In this document: piece by piece, positions 7,445 to 15,299 of the stretch
Layout: each line of letters opens with the position of its first letter
Numbering within the stretch: position 1 is the first letter of the stretch
Source: CAYOFK01 sp964403185
Lineage (GTDB): Bacteria > Bacteroidota > Bacteroidia > Bacteroidales > VadinHA17
Assembly: GCA_964403185.1 (NCBI GenBank)
Contig: CAYOFK010000023.1
Coordinates: forward strand, 1 to 23,470
Direction of reading: 5' to 3'
Length of the DNA: 23,470 nt
Translations under genes and position numbers: made by a program
Notes under the pieces: generated by a model
Told to the model about the DNA's origin: nothing
Databases searched by the model: none
The model's input: the letters and a program-made list of their open reading frames with translations, nothing else

Positions 7445-8161
7445 ATGTTTAGAGAGTCGAACCGGCGTTCTGCAATAAAAACCATTTCGTGGCGCGTACT
7501 GGCCACATTAACCACGGCTGCTCTGGTATATATTTTTACGGGAAAACTGAAAATAGCCCTATATGTGGGCGGTATTGAAGTGGTGTTGAAAATGGCACTG
7601 TATTTCCTGCATGAACGGGTATGGAACAATATCCGGTATGGCAAAAAACAACTGAAACCAAAGATCATCTGGTTTACCGGGTTGTCAGGCGCCGGAAAAA
7701 CAACCATTGCCGAAGCGGTATATAAAAAAATCCAGGCACAGGGAATTAAGGTTGAACATCTGGATGGGGATAAGATCCGTGAGATCTTTCCAAAAACCGG
7801 GTTTTCAAAGGAAGACCGGAACAGGCACATTAAACGTGTGGGTTATCTGGCCAGCATGCTTGAAAAAAACGGAATTTCCGTTGTCGCATCCTTTATTTCA
7901 CCCTATAAAGAATCCCGGGATTTTAACAGGAACCTTTCAGGAAATTTCCGGGAGGTTTACGTCTCAACACCCCTGGAAGTTTGTGAACAACGCGACCTCA
8001 AAGGATTATATGCAAAAGCACGAAAGGGTGAGATCACCCAGTTTACAGGTATTGATGATCCATACGAGATCCCTGAACATCCGGAGATCACGGTAGACAC
8101 TTCCAATCAGACAGTTGAAGAAAGTGTAAAGGAAGTGATGGATCAATTGAATTTTAAATAA
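7445..8161 (+). CDS. cysC: DUF2061 membrane domain fused to adenylylsulfate (APS) kinase
   Basis: APS kinase phosphorylates adenylylsulfate to PAPS, the sulfuryl donor. The 238-residue protein has two parts. Residues ~8-66 form a DUF2061 domain with two short hydrophobic helices (VLATLTTAALVYIFTG, IALYVGGIEVVLKMALYFL) and the HERVWN signature. Residues ~72-238 form the kinase: Walker A GLSGAGKTT at 79-87, HLDGDKIRE at 105-113, SFISPYKESRD at 149-159 and TGIDDPYEIP near 201-210. The kinase part is of normal length and its motifs look intact. The fusion implies anchoring at the inner membrane. No ATP sulfurylase, PAPS reductase or sulfotransferase gene lies in the window, so it is unclear whether the PAPS serves assimilation or sulfation of a surface polymer. 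The wecB start is 29 bp downstream, suggesting one transcript. Confidence 0.93.
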   Translation: MFRESNRRSAIKTISWRVLATLTTAALVYIFTGKLKIALYVGGIEVVLKMALYFLHERVWNNIRYGKKQLKPKIIWFTGLSGAGKTTIAEAVYKKIQAQGIKVEHLDGDKIREIFPKTGFSKEDRNRHIKRVGYLASMLEKNGISVVASFISPYKESRDFNRNLSGNFREVYVSTPLEVCEQRDLKGLYAKARKGEITQFTGIDDPYEIPEHPEITVDTSNQTVEESVKEVMDQLNFK

Positions 8162-8190
8162 ACACAGAGTCAGTCAGACCCATAATCTCA

Positions 8191-9294
8191 ATGAAAATTA
8201 TATCTATAGTTGGCGCCCGCCCTAACTTCATAAAAGTTGCCCCGGTCCACAAAGCCTTCCATAAATCCCCCCATAAGGTGGACCATAAAATTTGTCATAC
8301 AGGGCAGCATTTTGACAAAAACATGTCCAAAATCTTTTTTGACGAGCTGGAGATGCCGGAACCTGATTTTTATCTGGGCGTAGGTAGCGGTTCCCATGCC
8401 ATTCAGACCGGACGGATAATGACTGAGCTTGAACGTGTTTTTGAAACCGAAAATCCTGATCTTGTGCTGGTCCCCGGAGATGTGAACTCCACCCTGGCGG
8501 CAAGTCTGACAGCTTCTAAAATGGGAATAGCCATTGGCCATATTGAATCGGGACTGCGCAGTTATGACCGTCGCATGCCGGAAGAGATCAACCGCATCAT
8601 TACAGACGTACTTTCTGATTATTTATTTGTTTCCGAGCCAGATGGATTAAAAAACCTCCGGGCTGAAGGTATTTCAAAGAACAAGGTTCATTTTGTCGGA
8701 AATGTAATGATAGACAGTCTGATAAATTACCTTCCAAAAATTGAGCGCTCCCTCATTCTTTCACATTTAGGCCTCGAATCCTCATCTTTTATACTTTGCA
8801 CATTCCACAGGCCCAGCAATGTGGATGATCCCGAACAACTGGTGCGGCTTGCAACACTGCTTCACGAACTCAGCGAAGCCAATACCATTGTGTTCCCCAT
8901 GCATCCGCGCACACGAAAGAATATGGATCGGGCAGGACTTTTAAAAAACCCGCCGGAAAATCTGATTTTTACCGGCCCGGCCGGATATCTTGATTTTCTG
9001 TCGCTGGTAAAAAATGCAGCATTGGTAGTGACCGACAGTGGAGGCATCCAGGAGGAAACAACCTATCTTGGGGTACAATGCATCACGGTAAGGGACAATA
9101 CCGAACGGCCTGTGACCGTGGATGTGGGAACCAATCAATTGATCGGATCAAATCTTAAAAATGTAGGGGATGCAGCACGTGAAGTGCTTTCCGGAAAAAC
9201 GAAAAAAGGAAAGATCCCTGAGTTGTGGGATGGCCTGGCCGCAGAACGTATCGTGGAAGTTATAATGAAAAATCCAATACCTGAAGCGCGATGA
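8191..9294 (+). CDS. wecB: Non-hydrolysing UDP-N-acetylglucosamine 2-epimerase
   Basis: Interconverts UDP-GlcNAc and UDP-ManNAc in the cytoplasm, supplying ManNAc-type residues for surface polysaccharides. At 367 residues it is of family length. The GT-B fold signatures are in order: GARPNFIK at 8-15, TGQH at 37-40, PGDVNST at 95-101, HIESGLRS at 117-124, MPEEINR at 129-135, FHRPSN at 205-210 and TDSGGIQEE at 281-289. Residues at the places of the known catalytic Asp, Glu and His (D97, E119, E131 or E132, H206) are present. The start is an ATG directly at the conserved MKIISIVGARPN. Its last four bases overlap the start of the next gene (ATGA at 9291-9294), typical of translational coupling. 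No UDP-ManNAc dehydrogenase is adjacent. Confidence 0.95.
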   Translation: MKIISIVGARPNFIKVAPVHKAFHKSPHKVDHKICHTGQHFDKNMSKIFFDELEMPEPDFYLGVGSGSHAIQTGRIMTELERVFETENPDLVLVPGDVNSTLAASLTASKMGIAIGHIESGLRSYDRRMPEEINRIITDVLSDYLFVSEPDGLKNLRAEGISKNKVHFVGNVMIDSLINYLPKIERSLILSHLGLESSSFILCTFHRPSNVDDPEQLVRLATLLHELSEANTIVFPMHPRTRKNMDRAGLLKNPPENLIFTGPAGYLDFLSLVKNAALVVTDSGGIQEETTYLGVQCITVRDNTERPVTVDVGTNQLIGSNLKNVGDAAREVLSGKTKKGKIPELWDGLAAERIVEVIMKNPIPEAR

Positions 9295-10304
9295 TATATG
9301 TAACAGGAGGCACCGGATTATTAGGAAGTCATTTGCTCTTTGAGCTGGTTAAAAGAGGAAAATCCGTGCGTGCATTAAGACGCTCCCCGGAGGCTGCAAG
9401 AGAGGTCAGAAAGGTATTTGGATATTATTCCGATCATCCGGATGCTTTATTTGAAAATATCGAATGGGTTGACGGGGACCTGTTGGATGTATCAATCCTG
9501 GAAGACCACCTTAACGGAATAGAGGAAATATATCATGCTGCCGCCATAGTAAGTTTCGATCCCCGTGACCGGCAGAAAATGGAATCTGTAAACATCCATG
9601 GCACTTCCCGGATAGTGGACCTGGCCGTTCAGAAAAAGATCAGGAAGTTTTGTTTTGTAAGTTCAGTGGCTGCAATCGGACCTATGGTTGGCAACACTCC
9701 GGCTAATGAAAATTGTATATGGGAAAAAGCCCGTGATTCCCACCGGTATTCCTGGACAAAATTCAAATCGGAAATGGAAGTCTGGCGGGGCATCGAAGAA
9801 GGGTTGCAGGCCGTGATTGTAAATCCTTCAATTATTTTCGGACCGGGGAACTGGCACCGCGGACCCGGCCGGATGTTTGCGAGGCTTTATAAAGGACTGG
9901 CCTTGTATCCTCCCGGTATTACCGGCTACGTGGATGTTCATGATGTAGTGGACATCATGATCGGCCTGATGGATAAAGAGGTGTTTGGTGAACGCTTTAT
10001 TATCAATTCCGAGGACCTGCATTATAAGGAAGTTTTTACATGGATGGCAGAAGCTTTTCACAATAAACCGCCATCCATACAGGCCGCAAAGTGGATGCTT
10101 GGAATGGCCTGGCGCATGATGTGGTTTGCAGGAAAACTTACAGGGTCTGCACCAACCATCACAAGGGAATCGGCCCGGGCCGGATTTAACATCCGCCGCT
10201 TTTCAAATGGAAAGATTAAAAACCGGTTGGGATACAGCTTTATGCCGGTGAAAGATTCCGTTAAACGTACCGCTGAAATTTACCTCAGGGAAAAACAGGA
10301 TTAA
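9291..10304 (+). CDS. NAD-dependent epimerase/dehydratase family protein (extended SDR)
   Basis: A 337-residue extended short-chain dehydrogenase/reductase. The nucleotide-binding motif TGGTGLLG is at residues 5-12, an HAAA element (82-85) follows the second beta-alpha unit, catalytic Ser lies in FVSSVAAIG (122-130) and the YxxxK pair is Y153/K157. The overall form resembles dihydroflavonol-4-reductase or sugar-nucleotide epimerase-like members that are common in Bacteroidota genomes; the substrate is not evident. The 4-base overlap with wecB says the two are translated together, which favours a sugar-nucleotide substrate but does not prove it. Its stop codon (10302-10304) overlaps the stop of the convergent Wzi-like gene, leaving no room for a terminator between them. 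Confidence 0.88.
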   Translation: MIYVTGGTGLLGSHLLFELVKRGKSVRALRRSPEAAREVRKVFGYYSDHPDALFENIEWVDGDLLDVSILEDHLNGIEEIYHAAAIVSFDPRDRQKMESVNIHGTSRIVDLAVQKKIRKFCFVSSVAAIGPMVGNTPANENCIWEKARDSHRYSWTKFKSEMEVWRGIEEGLQAVIVNPSIIFGPGNWHRGPGRMFARLYKGLALYPPGITGYVDVHDVVDIMIGLMDKEVFGERFIINSEDLHYKEVFTWMAEAFHNKPPSIQAAKWMLGMAWRMMWFAGKLTGSAPTITRESARAGFNIRRFSNGKIKNRLGYSFMPVKDSVKRTAEIYLREKQD

Positions 10305-11905
10305 AATCCAAAATTCAATCCAAAACTGAAGCTGCTGGTTTTTCCTCTCCACAAGGGATGTGTATAGGTATCCACATCACCGGTAATAATACCGCTCCTG
10401 TATTCAATGTGTGCCAACACATCATTGATAATCTCATAACGGGCCCTGAGAAAGAGGGTTTTATTTTCCCACTCCACAGTTTCCAGAAAAGGCAAACCCA
10501 GCCGGTCCACCCCCTGTTTATCGTAATCCGGACCTTTCTGAACGAACAAGTAAGAAAGCTGGATCCACAATCCCCTGACCGGCTTGTATTCCAGCGACAG
10601 GTACAACTCATGATTGTTGTCCTTCAAATAGCTCCCCAGATTGTAGTTATTGGATGTAAATTCTATGGTCGGAACCGGATGCTGAAAGGTCAGTGGATTG
10701 GTCCTTGTGTATTCGGCGATCAGACTCAGATTCCTGATTGGCACATGTGACAACCTGCCGCCCATCTTAAAACTCCAGAAATTCGAATGTTTTTCCTTGT
10801 CGAAAATATTTGATATGGATAATTCATCCATAAACAACGTACCGTACAAATGAAGGTTTTTGATCTGCCTTGAGCTTACGTCAAAAAACATCTGGGAATT
10901 TTGATTATCGATATTCTTATTGGTGCTGTGATCAATTGATTTAAAGAAGGCCAGTGGTATCAGATATCCGGGGAAAACACCCAGATCGGCATAGATGATA
11001 GAGTTTCCGATACTCAGATTCAGTTGCTTCCATGGTGTAAAGGTGACTAAATTGGCCGCCAGATATTTAGGATGAAACACTTCTCTGTATTGGGCGCCAT
11101 AACTGCCTGCATACCAATAGCTGCGGGTACTGTCTACGACTTCGGAAATGAGCCAGCCATGCACATACCTGAATTCAAACCAGCGTGCGGGTTTCATGGT
11201 AAAGTATATCTGCACAAATGAGGGTGTGCGCCCCGAGAAGATGTTGGCGCCGTTGTAATTGTTACCCCAGATAAAATGATCTTTTATGAGTCCGAACGAA
11301 CCCCATTCCCATGCATAGGTAATGCCTCCGCGCATCTCACTGAAGTCGCCGTTACCTTTATAATTAGCTCCCATTCTCTGGTTCAGGTAGTCAGGATTTG
11401 AAAGAAATTCCCTGTCGTGATTGTCCCTCAGGCTGCCATATAAACCTATGTGCTTCCCGATTGTGGCAAATGCTTCTGCTCCATTCCACCAATGCATGGC
11501 CGATCCGTTTGAGTTGGCCTGGTACTGCATCCCCAGGATGGGATTTACTGAGAACCTGAAAAGACTGTCCTTATAGTAAAAAAGATCGAGACGTTTTCTA
11601 AAGTTTTTATCCGGCCTGAGTTCTTTATTAAAATCCTTCAGAAAAAAATCCAGGTCATTCTTCTGCCGGGGATTCAGCACTTCCCGTTGGAGTTGTAATT
11701 CCTGCAATTTGCCGGCAATAAACTGACGGGAGAAAGGTTTGGCAACGGTATTCAGCATTATATACTGACTCGTGGCCATTTCATCCAGAAACTCATAAAT
11801 GGTTTCATTGCTTATATGGTGGAATACCTCCTGAGCCTGGGTCTTTTGTAAGCCCGAAAGTAAAATAATTCCCAGGATAATTGTTATTGGAAAAAAATTT
11901 TTCAT
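10301..11905 (-). CDS. Wzi-like outer-membrane beta-barrel, capsule assembly family
   Basis: A 534-residue exported protein. The N-terminus MKNFFPITIILGIILLSG, ending in TQAQE, is a signal peptide. A periplasmic helical part follows (about 25-110), then many alternating aromatic and polar strands ending in Phe (SFGLNFGF), as expected of an outer-membrane barrel. The pattern resembles the capsule-assembly Wzi family, whose members help hold or export capsule at the outer membrane. The start is set at 11905 rather than the longer frame to 11950: a GGAG ribosome site sits 7-8 nt upstream, the signal peptide begins there, and a promoter-like -7/-33 pair lies within the extension. The gene follows the sugar transferase on the same strand with a 76-bp gap. 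Family assignment is from overall pattern, so confidence is moderate. Confidence 0.78.
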   Translation of the reverse strand: MKNFFPITIILGIILLSGLQKTQAQEVFHHISNETIYEFLDEMATSQYIMLNTVAKPFSRQFIAGKLQELQLQREVLNPRQKNDLDFFLKDFNKELRPDKNFRKRLDLFYYKDSLFRFSVNPILGMQYQANSNGSAMHWWNGAEAFATIGKHIGLYGSLRDNHDREFLSNPDYLNQRMGANYKGNGDFSEMRGGITYAWEWGSFGLIKDHFIWGNNYNGANIFSGRTPSFVQIYFTMKPARWFEFRYVHGWLISEVVDSTRSYWYAGSYGAQYREVFHPKYLAANLVTFTPWKQLNLSIGNSIIYADLGVFPGYLIPLAFFKSIDHSTNKNIDNQNSQMFFDVSSRQIKNLHLYGTLFMDELSISNIFDKEKHSNFWSFKMGGRLSHVPIRNLSLIAEYTRTNPLTFQHPVPTIEFTSNNYNLGSYLKDNNHELYLSLEYKPVRGLWIQLSYLFVQKGPDYDKQGVDRLGLPFLETVEWENKTLFLRARYEIINDVLAHIEYRSGIITGDVDTYTHPLWRGKTSSFSFGLNFGF

Positions 11906-11919
11906 ATAAGTCTCCAGAA

Positions 11920-11951
11920 TAAAGATAGGAAGTTTCGCGCAAGGCCGCAAA
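11920..11951 (-). promoter_or_regulatory. Probable Bacteroidota-type promoter for the Wzi-like gene
   Basis: On the minus strand TTTG (11951-11948), a 20-nt spacer, then TATCTTTA (11927-11920, one mismatch to TAnnTTTG). It would start transcription just before the GGAG and ATG, giving a short leader. It suggests the Wzi-like gene can be expressed apart from the sugar transferase. Confidence 0.5.
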
Positions 11952-11981
11952 GATGCATTGAGTTCGTAAAAGTTTCAGGCC

Positions 11982-13526
11982 TTATTGGCTGCGTGCTTTT
12001 TTGAATATGATGTTGTACCAGGCTTTCCAAAAGTATTTCCAGTCGGTACGGAAGGGTTTCTTTTTGTATTGAAGCAGGTAGTTTTTCTCAGATTCCTGAA
12101 TTTCTTTAAGGGTTTTGGGCATGTCTGCATAAAAAGGAGGGATCAGTCCGGGTTTAAACCGGATCCTTAAATCCTGCAGGGATCTTGAATACAGGTTAAA
12201 ATAGTGCTTGCTTAGCGGCCGGACACCAACCAGTTTCAAATCTCCACGCATCATGTTTATCAGCATGGGCAGTTCATCAATCCAGAATTTTCGCATGATC
12301 CTGCCCTGGGTGGAAACCCTGAAATCGTGATCAAATTTACCTCCCTCTTTCAGATTGAAACGCTGGTAGATATAATCCTGGAGGTATTCTGCATATGGAT
12401 ACATGGTCCGCATTTTATATACTTTAATGGTCTTTCCCCCCTTACCTACCCGTTTCAGCCGCACCAGAGGACCATAGGATGGATCCGGATCATGAGCGGG
12501 CGGTTTTATTTTTCGAACAATGATGTAGCAGAGGTTGTCGATATACTCCTCATCCAGCACTTCAAAACCTGATGAAATAAGCCGTCCAAGTGTTTCTGCC
12601 CGGGTTATAACACGGTTTTGGCCGCGCGTTAAGAACAAATAGATCCCTTTAGTGATATTAAATTTCGGGAAAACTCTTTTAATCGGAAAGTCCATCAGGT
12701 AGTAATACAGGTAATTAAAGGGGAACAGGTATTTTCTGAAAATGCGTTGTTTCCTCAGATCCTTGGTCTCCACACAACAGATGTAGGTGCCTTTATCAGG
12801 AAGGGCATTATTGACTGCATCAAATAACCTATTCAGAAAGCGGATGTCATTGACCCGTTTTAAATTGATGATACTTTTTTGAGAATGCTCAGTGAGAGGG
12901 ATGATGTTGATGGGGTTGGTGGTAGAAACAATATGCAACTCTTCCGGCGGATAGATGTTATTCTTCTCGATAAACTGGATGGTTCCTCCGTTGCATTCCT
13001 GCAGGATGCTTTCTTTTTGCTTATCAGAAAGTTTATAAAGCTTGTGGTTTGCTCCGTTGCCATTGACGCCATTTTCACCGTTTTCTTCCTGGGCTTTCAG
13101 GGCCATATATTCCCGGTCAGGAGGGTTATCATTGATCTTTGCCGCCCTTAAGAAATGGTAGGTCAATCCAAGTACCAGTTCCAGAAATGAAGCTATTATA
13201 ATAGTAACGAAAACAACATACCTGGAGTATTCATCCCTTCTGGTCAGGTACATCATCAGGGCAATGGTTCCTGCAATTACAAAATTACTGATCAGTATTG
13301 GACGAATAACCCGGTTGAACTGGTTATAATCGTGGAAAGAATATTTTTTAAAAAACCAGGACCCTGCGATCCAGATGCTCAGGAATACCAAAAACGAGTA
13401 AAAATACCTGTAAAAATAGGGTTCCAGAGAGCCCGATTTCAGCATGATGGCAGCCAAAAATGACAGGAAGACCAGAATAAGGTCAAATAGAATATAAACC
13501 AACCGTTGCTTGATAAATCGTTCCAT
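11982..13526 (-). CDS. Polyprenyl-phosphate sugar-1-phosphate transferase (bacterial sugar transferase family), atypical N-terminal half
   Basis: Predicted to start a surface glycan by moving a sugar-1-phosphate to undecaprenyl phosphate at the inner membrane. Of 514 residues, 1-125 hold about four membrane helices (near 11-30, 42-58, 76-94 and 102-125). Residues 145-160 are a Glu/Asn/Gly-rich linker. The C-terminal part carries the catalytic motifs: KVYKMRTM at 368-375, IDELPMLINMMRGDLKLVGV at 416-435 with the Asp-Glu dyad D417/E418, and VRPLSKHYF after it. The usual KRxFD re-entrant helix just before the catalytic core is not apparent. In its place is a soluble-looking stretch (about 185-345). 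A near-consensus promoter lies directly upstream with a leader of about 10 nt. The glycosylated sugar is unknown. Confidence 0.88.
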   Translation of the reverse strand: MERFIKQRLVYILFDLILVFLSFLAAIMLKSGSLEPYFYRYFYSFLVFLSIWIAGSWFFKKYSFHDYNQFNRVIRPILISNFVIAGTIALMMYLTRRDEYSRYVVFVTIIIASFLELVLGLTYHFLRAAKINDNPPDREYMALKAQEENGENGVNGNGANHKLYKLSDKQKESILQECNGGTIQFIEKNNIYPPEELHIVSTTNPINIIPLTEHSQKSIINLKRVNDIRFLNRLFDAVNNALPDKGTYICCVETKDLRKQRIFRKYLFPFNYLYYYLMDFPIKRVFPKFNITKGIYLFLTRGQNRVITRAETLGRLISSGFEVLDEEYIDNLCYIIVRKIKPPAHDPDPSYGPLVRLKRVGKGGKTIKVYKMRTMYPYAEYLQDYIYQRFNLKEGGKFDHDFRVSTQGRIMRKFWIDELPMLINMMRGDLKLVGVRPLSKHYFNLYSRSLQDLRIRFKPGLIPPFYADMPKTLKEIQESEKNYLLQYKKKPFRTDWKYFWKAWYNIIFKKARSQ

Positions 13527-13542
13527 GGGAATCAGAGTCCGG

Positions 13543-13573
13543 CAAATGTAGGGGTTTCCTTGATCAACGCAAA
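13543..13573 (-). promoter_or_regulatory. Promoter of the sugar transferase gene (full Bacteroidota consensus)
   Basis: On the minus strand TTTG (13573-13570), a 19-nt spacer, then TACATTTG (13550-13543). Both boxes match the Bacteroidota consensus. Transcription would begin about 10 nt before the ATG at 13526, so the leader is very short and has no Shine-Dalgarno. The -33 box lies at the end of the terminator-like stem described next. Confidence 0.7.
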
Positions 13574-13590
13574 AAACCTTTCAGGGTTTT
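13573..13590 (-). terminator. Terminator-like hairpin after the YhbP-like gene
   Basis: Read on the minus strand, AAAACC (13590-13585) pairs with GGTTTT (13578-13573) around CTGAAA, followed by two more T. The stem is A/T-rich and short, so efficiency is uncertain. It lies about 100 bp past the YhbP-like stop. Confidence 0.45.
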
Positions 13591-13688
13591 ACTTAAGACG
13601 AAAAAATGCAGTTGATGGTTGCAGCGGTGACAGTAAAAACTTATGAGAGCGCTTTGGTTTCTCCGGCAACCATCACCTATTTCAGAAA

Positions 13689-14126
13689 TCATAAAATTCC
13701 TTCCCTTTTCCAGATCAGTTTTTTTCCAAACCCCAACCTGTTATCCGTATATTTTAACAGGGACGGTTCAACCACCCAGAGTGTGGTTTTCAACAACATG
13801 GCAACGGGAAAACGCTTCAGATACACTGATTTGACCGTTTTTAAAAGATCGTTCCCTGGTTTTGAAATGGTTCCCTGGAATTGCAGACCACGAATTTTAC
13901 CAATAATATCCGTCTCAAGTACAATGGATCCTGCAACGAGTGTTTGTTTCAGAGCGTCCATTATGTGCCTGGTTCCGGTATCTGAGGTAAAAACAAACAG
14001 GTTTTTTTCTTCAACATACACATAGAAACAATTCGCACACCAGGGCTGGTTCCCTGAACTGGTGGCCAGGGTGAGAACATGATGTTTCTGAATAAATGCA
14101 ATGATCCGTTTGTCTATGGGGTTCAT
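13689..14126 (-). CDS. YhbP/UPF0306-like FMN-binding split-barrel protein
   Basis: A 145-residue protein that reads as a close match to the UPF0306/YhbP group of pyridoxamine-phosphate-oxidase-like split barrels. Shared landmarks are HVLTLAT at 16-22, WCANCFYVY at 29-37, TRH at 52-54, IRGLQFQG at 78-85, the RFPVAMLL segment and, near the C-terminus, KYTDNRLGFGKKLIW. Such folds usually bind FMN or heme as dimers; the reaction of this group is not known to me. It is full length and cytoplasmic, with no signal or membrane segment. It precedes the sugar transferase on the same strand, but the terminator-like hairpin and strong promoter between them suggest separate transcription. A longer frame on the opposite strand is only its shadow. 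Confidence 0.87.
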   Translation of the reverse strand: MNPIDKRIIAFIQKHHVLTLATSSGNQPWCANCFYVYVEEKNLFVFTSDTGTRHIMDALKQTLVAGSIVLETDIIGKIRGLQFQGTISKPGNDLLKTVKSVYLKRFPVAMLLKTTLWVVEPSLLKYTDNRLGFGKKLIWKREGIL

Positions 14127-14168
14127 CAGATAAGCATTACCGGTGCCTCATATGTGAATTTTCAACCC

Positions 14169-14200
14169 TAAAGAACGCAAAGAAATATTAAAGAACACAA
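14169..14200. repeat. Short imperfect direct repeat in the divergent YhbP/cyclophilin intergenic region
   Basis: TAAAGAACGCAA (14169-14180) and TAAAGAACACAA (14189-14200) differ at one base, 20 bp apart start to start. They lie in the 223-bp region between the divergent YhbP-like and cyclophilin genes. Nothing else but the cyclophilin promoter was found there. Confidence 0.4.
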
Positions 14201-14274
14201 CCTTCCTGTAGCTTTTATGAGCCCGTCTTGTTAGCATGCGGGATATTGTGGTTCGTTCAAAGTTTTATTAACTA

Positions 14275-14303
14275 TTGTCAGGATTGATTTTTTTCTACTT
14301 TTG
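14275..14303 (+). promoter_or_regulatory. Promoter of the cyclophilin gene
   Basis: TTG (14275-14277), an 18-nt spacer, then TACTTTTG (14296-14303), a full match to the -7 consensus TAnnTTTG. It would place the transcript start near 14310, inside the longer open frame and upstream of the ATG at 14350. This supports the shorter start. Confidence 0.6.
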
Positions 14304-14349
14304 TGCTCAAATAAAACTGATTCTCCGGAAAATAATAAAATTAAAATCT

Positions 14350-14784
14350 ATGAAAAAGGCCATCATAAAAACAAATAAAGGGGCAATGCATGTGTTATTT
14401 TTTGAAGCGGATGCGCCCAATACTGTTGCTAATTTTATAAAACTCTCAAAAGAAGGATTTTATAACGGATTAACCTGGCACCGAGTCATCCCGGATTTTG
14501 TGATCCAGGGAGGGTGTCCTGAAGGAACCGGGGCCGGGGGCCCGGGATACGCCATCAAGTGTGAACTTGATGGTGAGAACCAATACCACGACAGTGGTGT
14601 CTTGTCAATGGCACATGCAGGAAGGGATACAGGCGGATCCCAGTTTTTTATCTGTCACAGCAGGAAAAATACCGGGCACCTTGACCGCCAGCATACAGTC
14701 TTTGGAAAAGTCACCGAAGGTTTGGATGTGCTGAACTCCATCCGGCAGGGGGATCTGATTGAAGAGGTGGTGATAGAAGGATAG
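14350..14784 (+). CDS. Cyclophilin-type peptidyl-prolyl cis-trans isomerase
   Basis: Speeds cis-trans isomerisation of proline peptide bonds, aiding protein folding. The 144-residue product is a minimal single-domain cyclophilin. It has NFIKLSKEGFYNGLTWHRVI with the catalytic-type Arg, DFVIQGGCPEGTGAGGPGY, VLSMAHAGRDTGGSQFFICH and LDRQHTVFGKVTEG. There is no signal peptide at the chosen start, so it is probably cytoplasmic. The frame is open back to 14275, but the promoter lies inside that extension and cyclophilin homology starts at MKKAIIKTNKG. Its TAG stop merges with the first unit of the repeat array that follows, so the array begins at the very edge of this gene. Confidence 0.94.
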   Translation: MKKAIIKTNKGAMHVLFFEADAPNTVANFIKLSKEGFYNGLTWHRVIPDFVIQGGCPEGTGAGGPGYAIKCELDGENQYHDSGVLSMAHAGRDTGGSQFFICHSRKNTGHLDRQHTVFGKVTEGLDVLNSIRQGDLIEEVVIEG

Positions 14785-14818
14785 TGCTTTAGGGCTTAGT
14801 GCTTGGTGCTTTAGGGCT
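14783..14818. repeat. Left AGTGC-type repeat array flanking the four-helix-bundle gene
   Basis: Degenerate units of 7-8 bp, roughly [AG]G[TG]GCTT(T), occur five times. Within them a 13-bp block GTGCTTTAGGGCT occurs exactly twice (14784-14796 and 14806-14818). Bases 14783-14792 (AGTGCTTTAG) are the exact reverse complement of 15300-15309 in the right array. The array starts inside the cyclophilin stop codon. Confidence 0.75.
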
Positions 14819-14890
14819 GAAGAAGAAAAATGGTTTATTCAGTCTGGTTGTTGTAAATTTATAATTAACAATAAGTTAAGTTGATATACT

Positions 14891-15253
14891 ATGAAGAGTT
14901 ATAAAGAATTTACAGTATGGCAAAAATCGATGGATCTTGTGATATTGATTTACACTAAGACCAGTTCTTTTCCTAAATCAGAACTTTATAGCCTGACAAA
15001 CCAGATCAGAAAATGTGCCATATCGATACCTTCCAATATTGCTGAGGGTTTTGGACGATACCATAAACCGGATTTTATAAGATTTTTAACCATTGCCAAA
15101 GGATCTTTATACGAACTCCAAACCCAACTCGAAATATCCAATGGCCTGGAATACTTATCGACCAATGATTATAAGGATATTGAATCTCAGACAATTGAAA
15201 TTGCTAAAATGCTGAATAGTCTGATTAAGAAATTAAAATCAGGAGAATCGTGA
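14891..15253 (+). CDS. Four-helix-bundle protein, 23S rRNA intervening-sequence family
   Basis: A 120-residue protein with the family's layout. It opens with a YKEFTVWQKSMDLV start. Next comes a helix with ELYSLTNQIRKCAISIPSNI, the AEGFGRYHKPDFIRFLTIAKGS hallmark, then helices with LYELQTQLEIS and a Lys-rich end. This family includes ORFs carried in intervening sequences of 23S rRNA genes and is related to the Avd accessory protein of diversity-generating retroelements. It is likely a basic, nucleic-acid-binding pentamer. No rRNA, reverse transcriptase or variable repeat is nearby, so it is an orphan copy. It is more AT-rich than the cyclophilin and ribE genes on either side and is bracketed by opposed short-repeat arrays, which suggests insertion between them. 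Its cellular role is unknown. Confidence 0.9.
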   Translation: MKSYKEFTVWQKSMDLVILIYTKTSSFPKSELYSLTNQIRKCAISIPSNIAEGFGRYHKPDFIRFLTIAKGSLYELQTQLEISNGLEYLSTNDYKDIESQTIEIAKMLNSLIKKLKSGES

Positions 15254-15299
15254 ATTCAGAATTATCTAGTCACCCTAATTAAACTTGCTCTTCCAAAAT

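Noticed and set aside
11906..11950. Longer start for the Wzi-like gene
   Set aside because: The signal peptide, GGAG ribosome site and promoter all point to the start at 11905.
13606..14025. A 139-codon plus-strand frame
   Set aside because: It lies opposite the clear YhbP-like gene and has no recognisable features.
14275..14349. Longer start for the cyclophilin
   Set aside because: The extension contains the promoter and has no cyclophilin homology.
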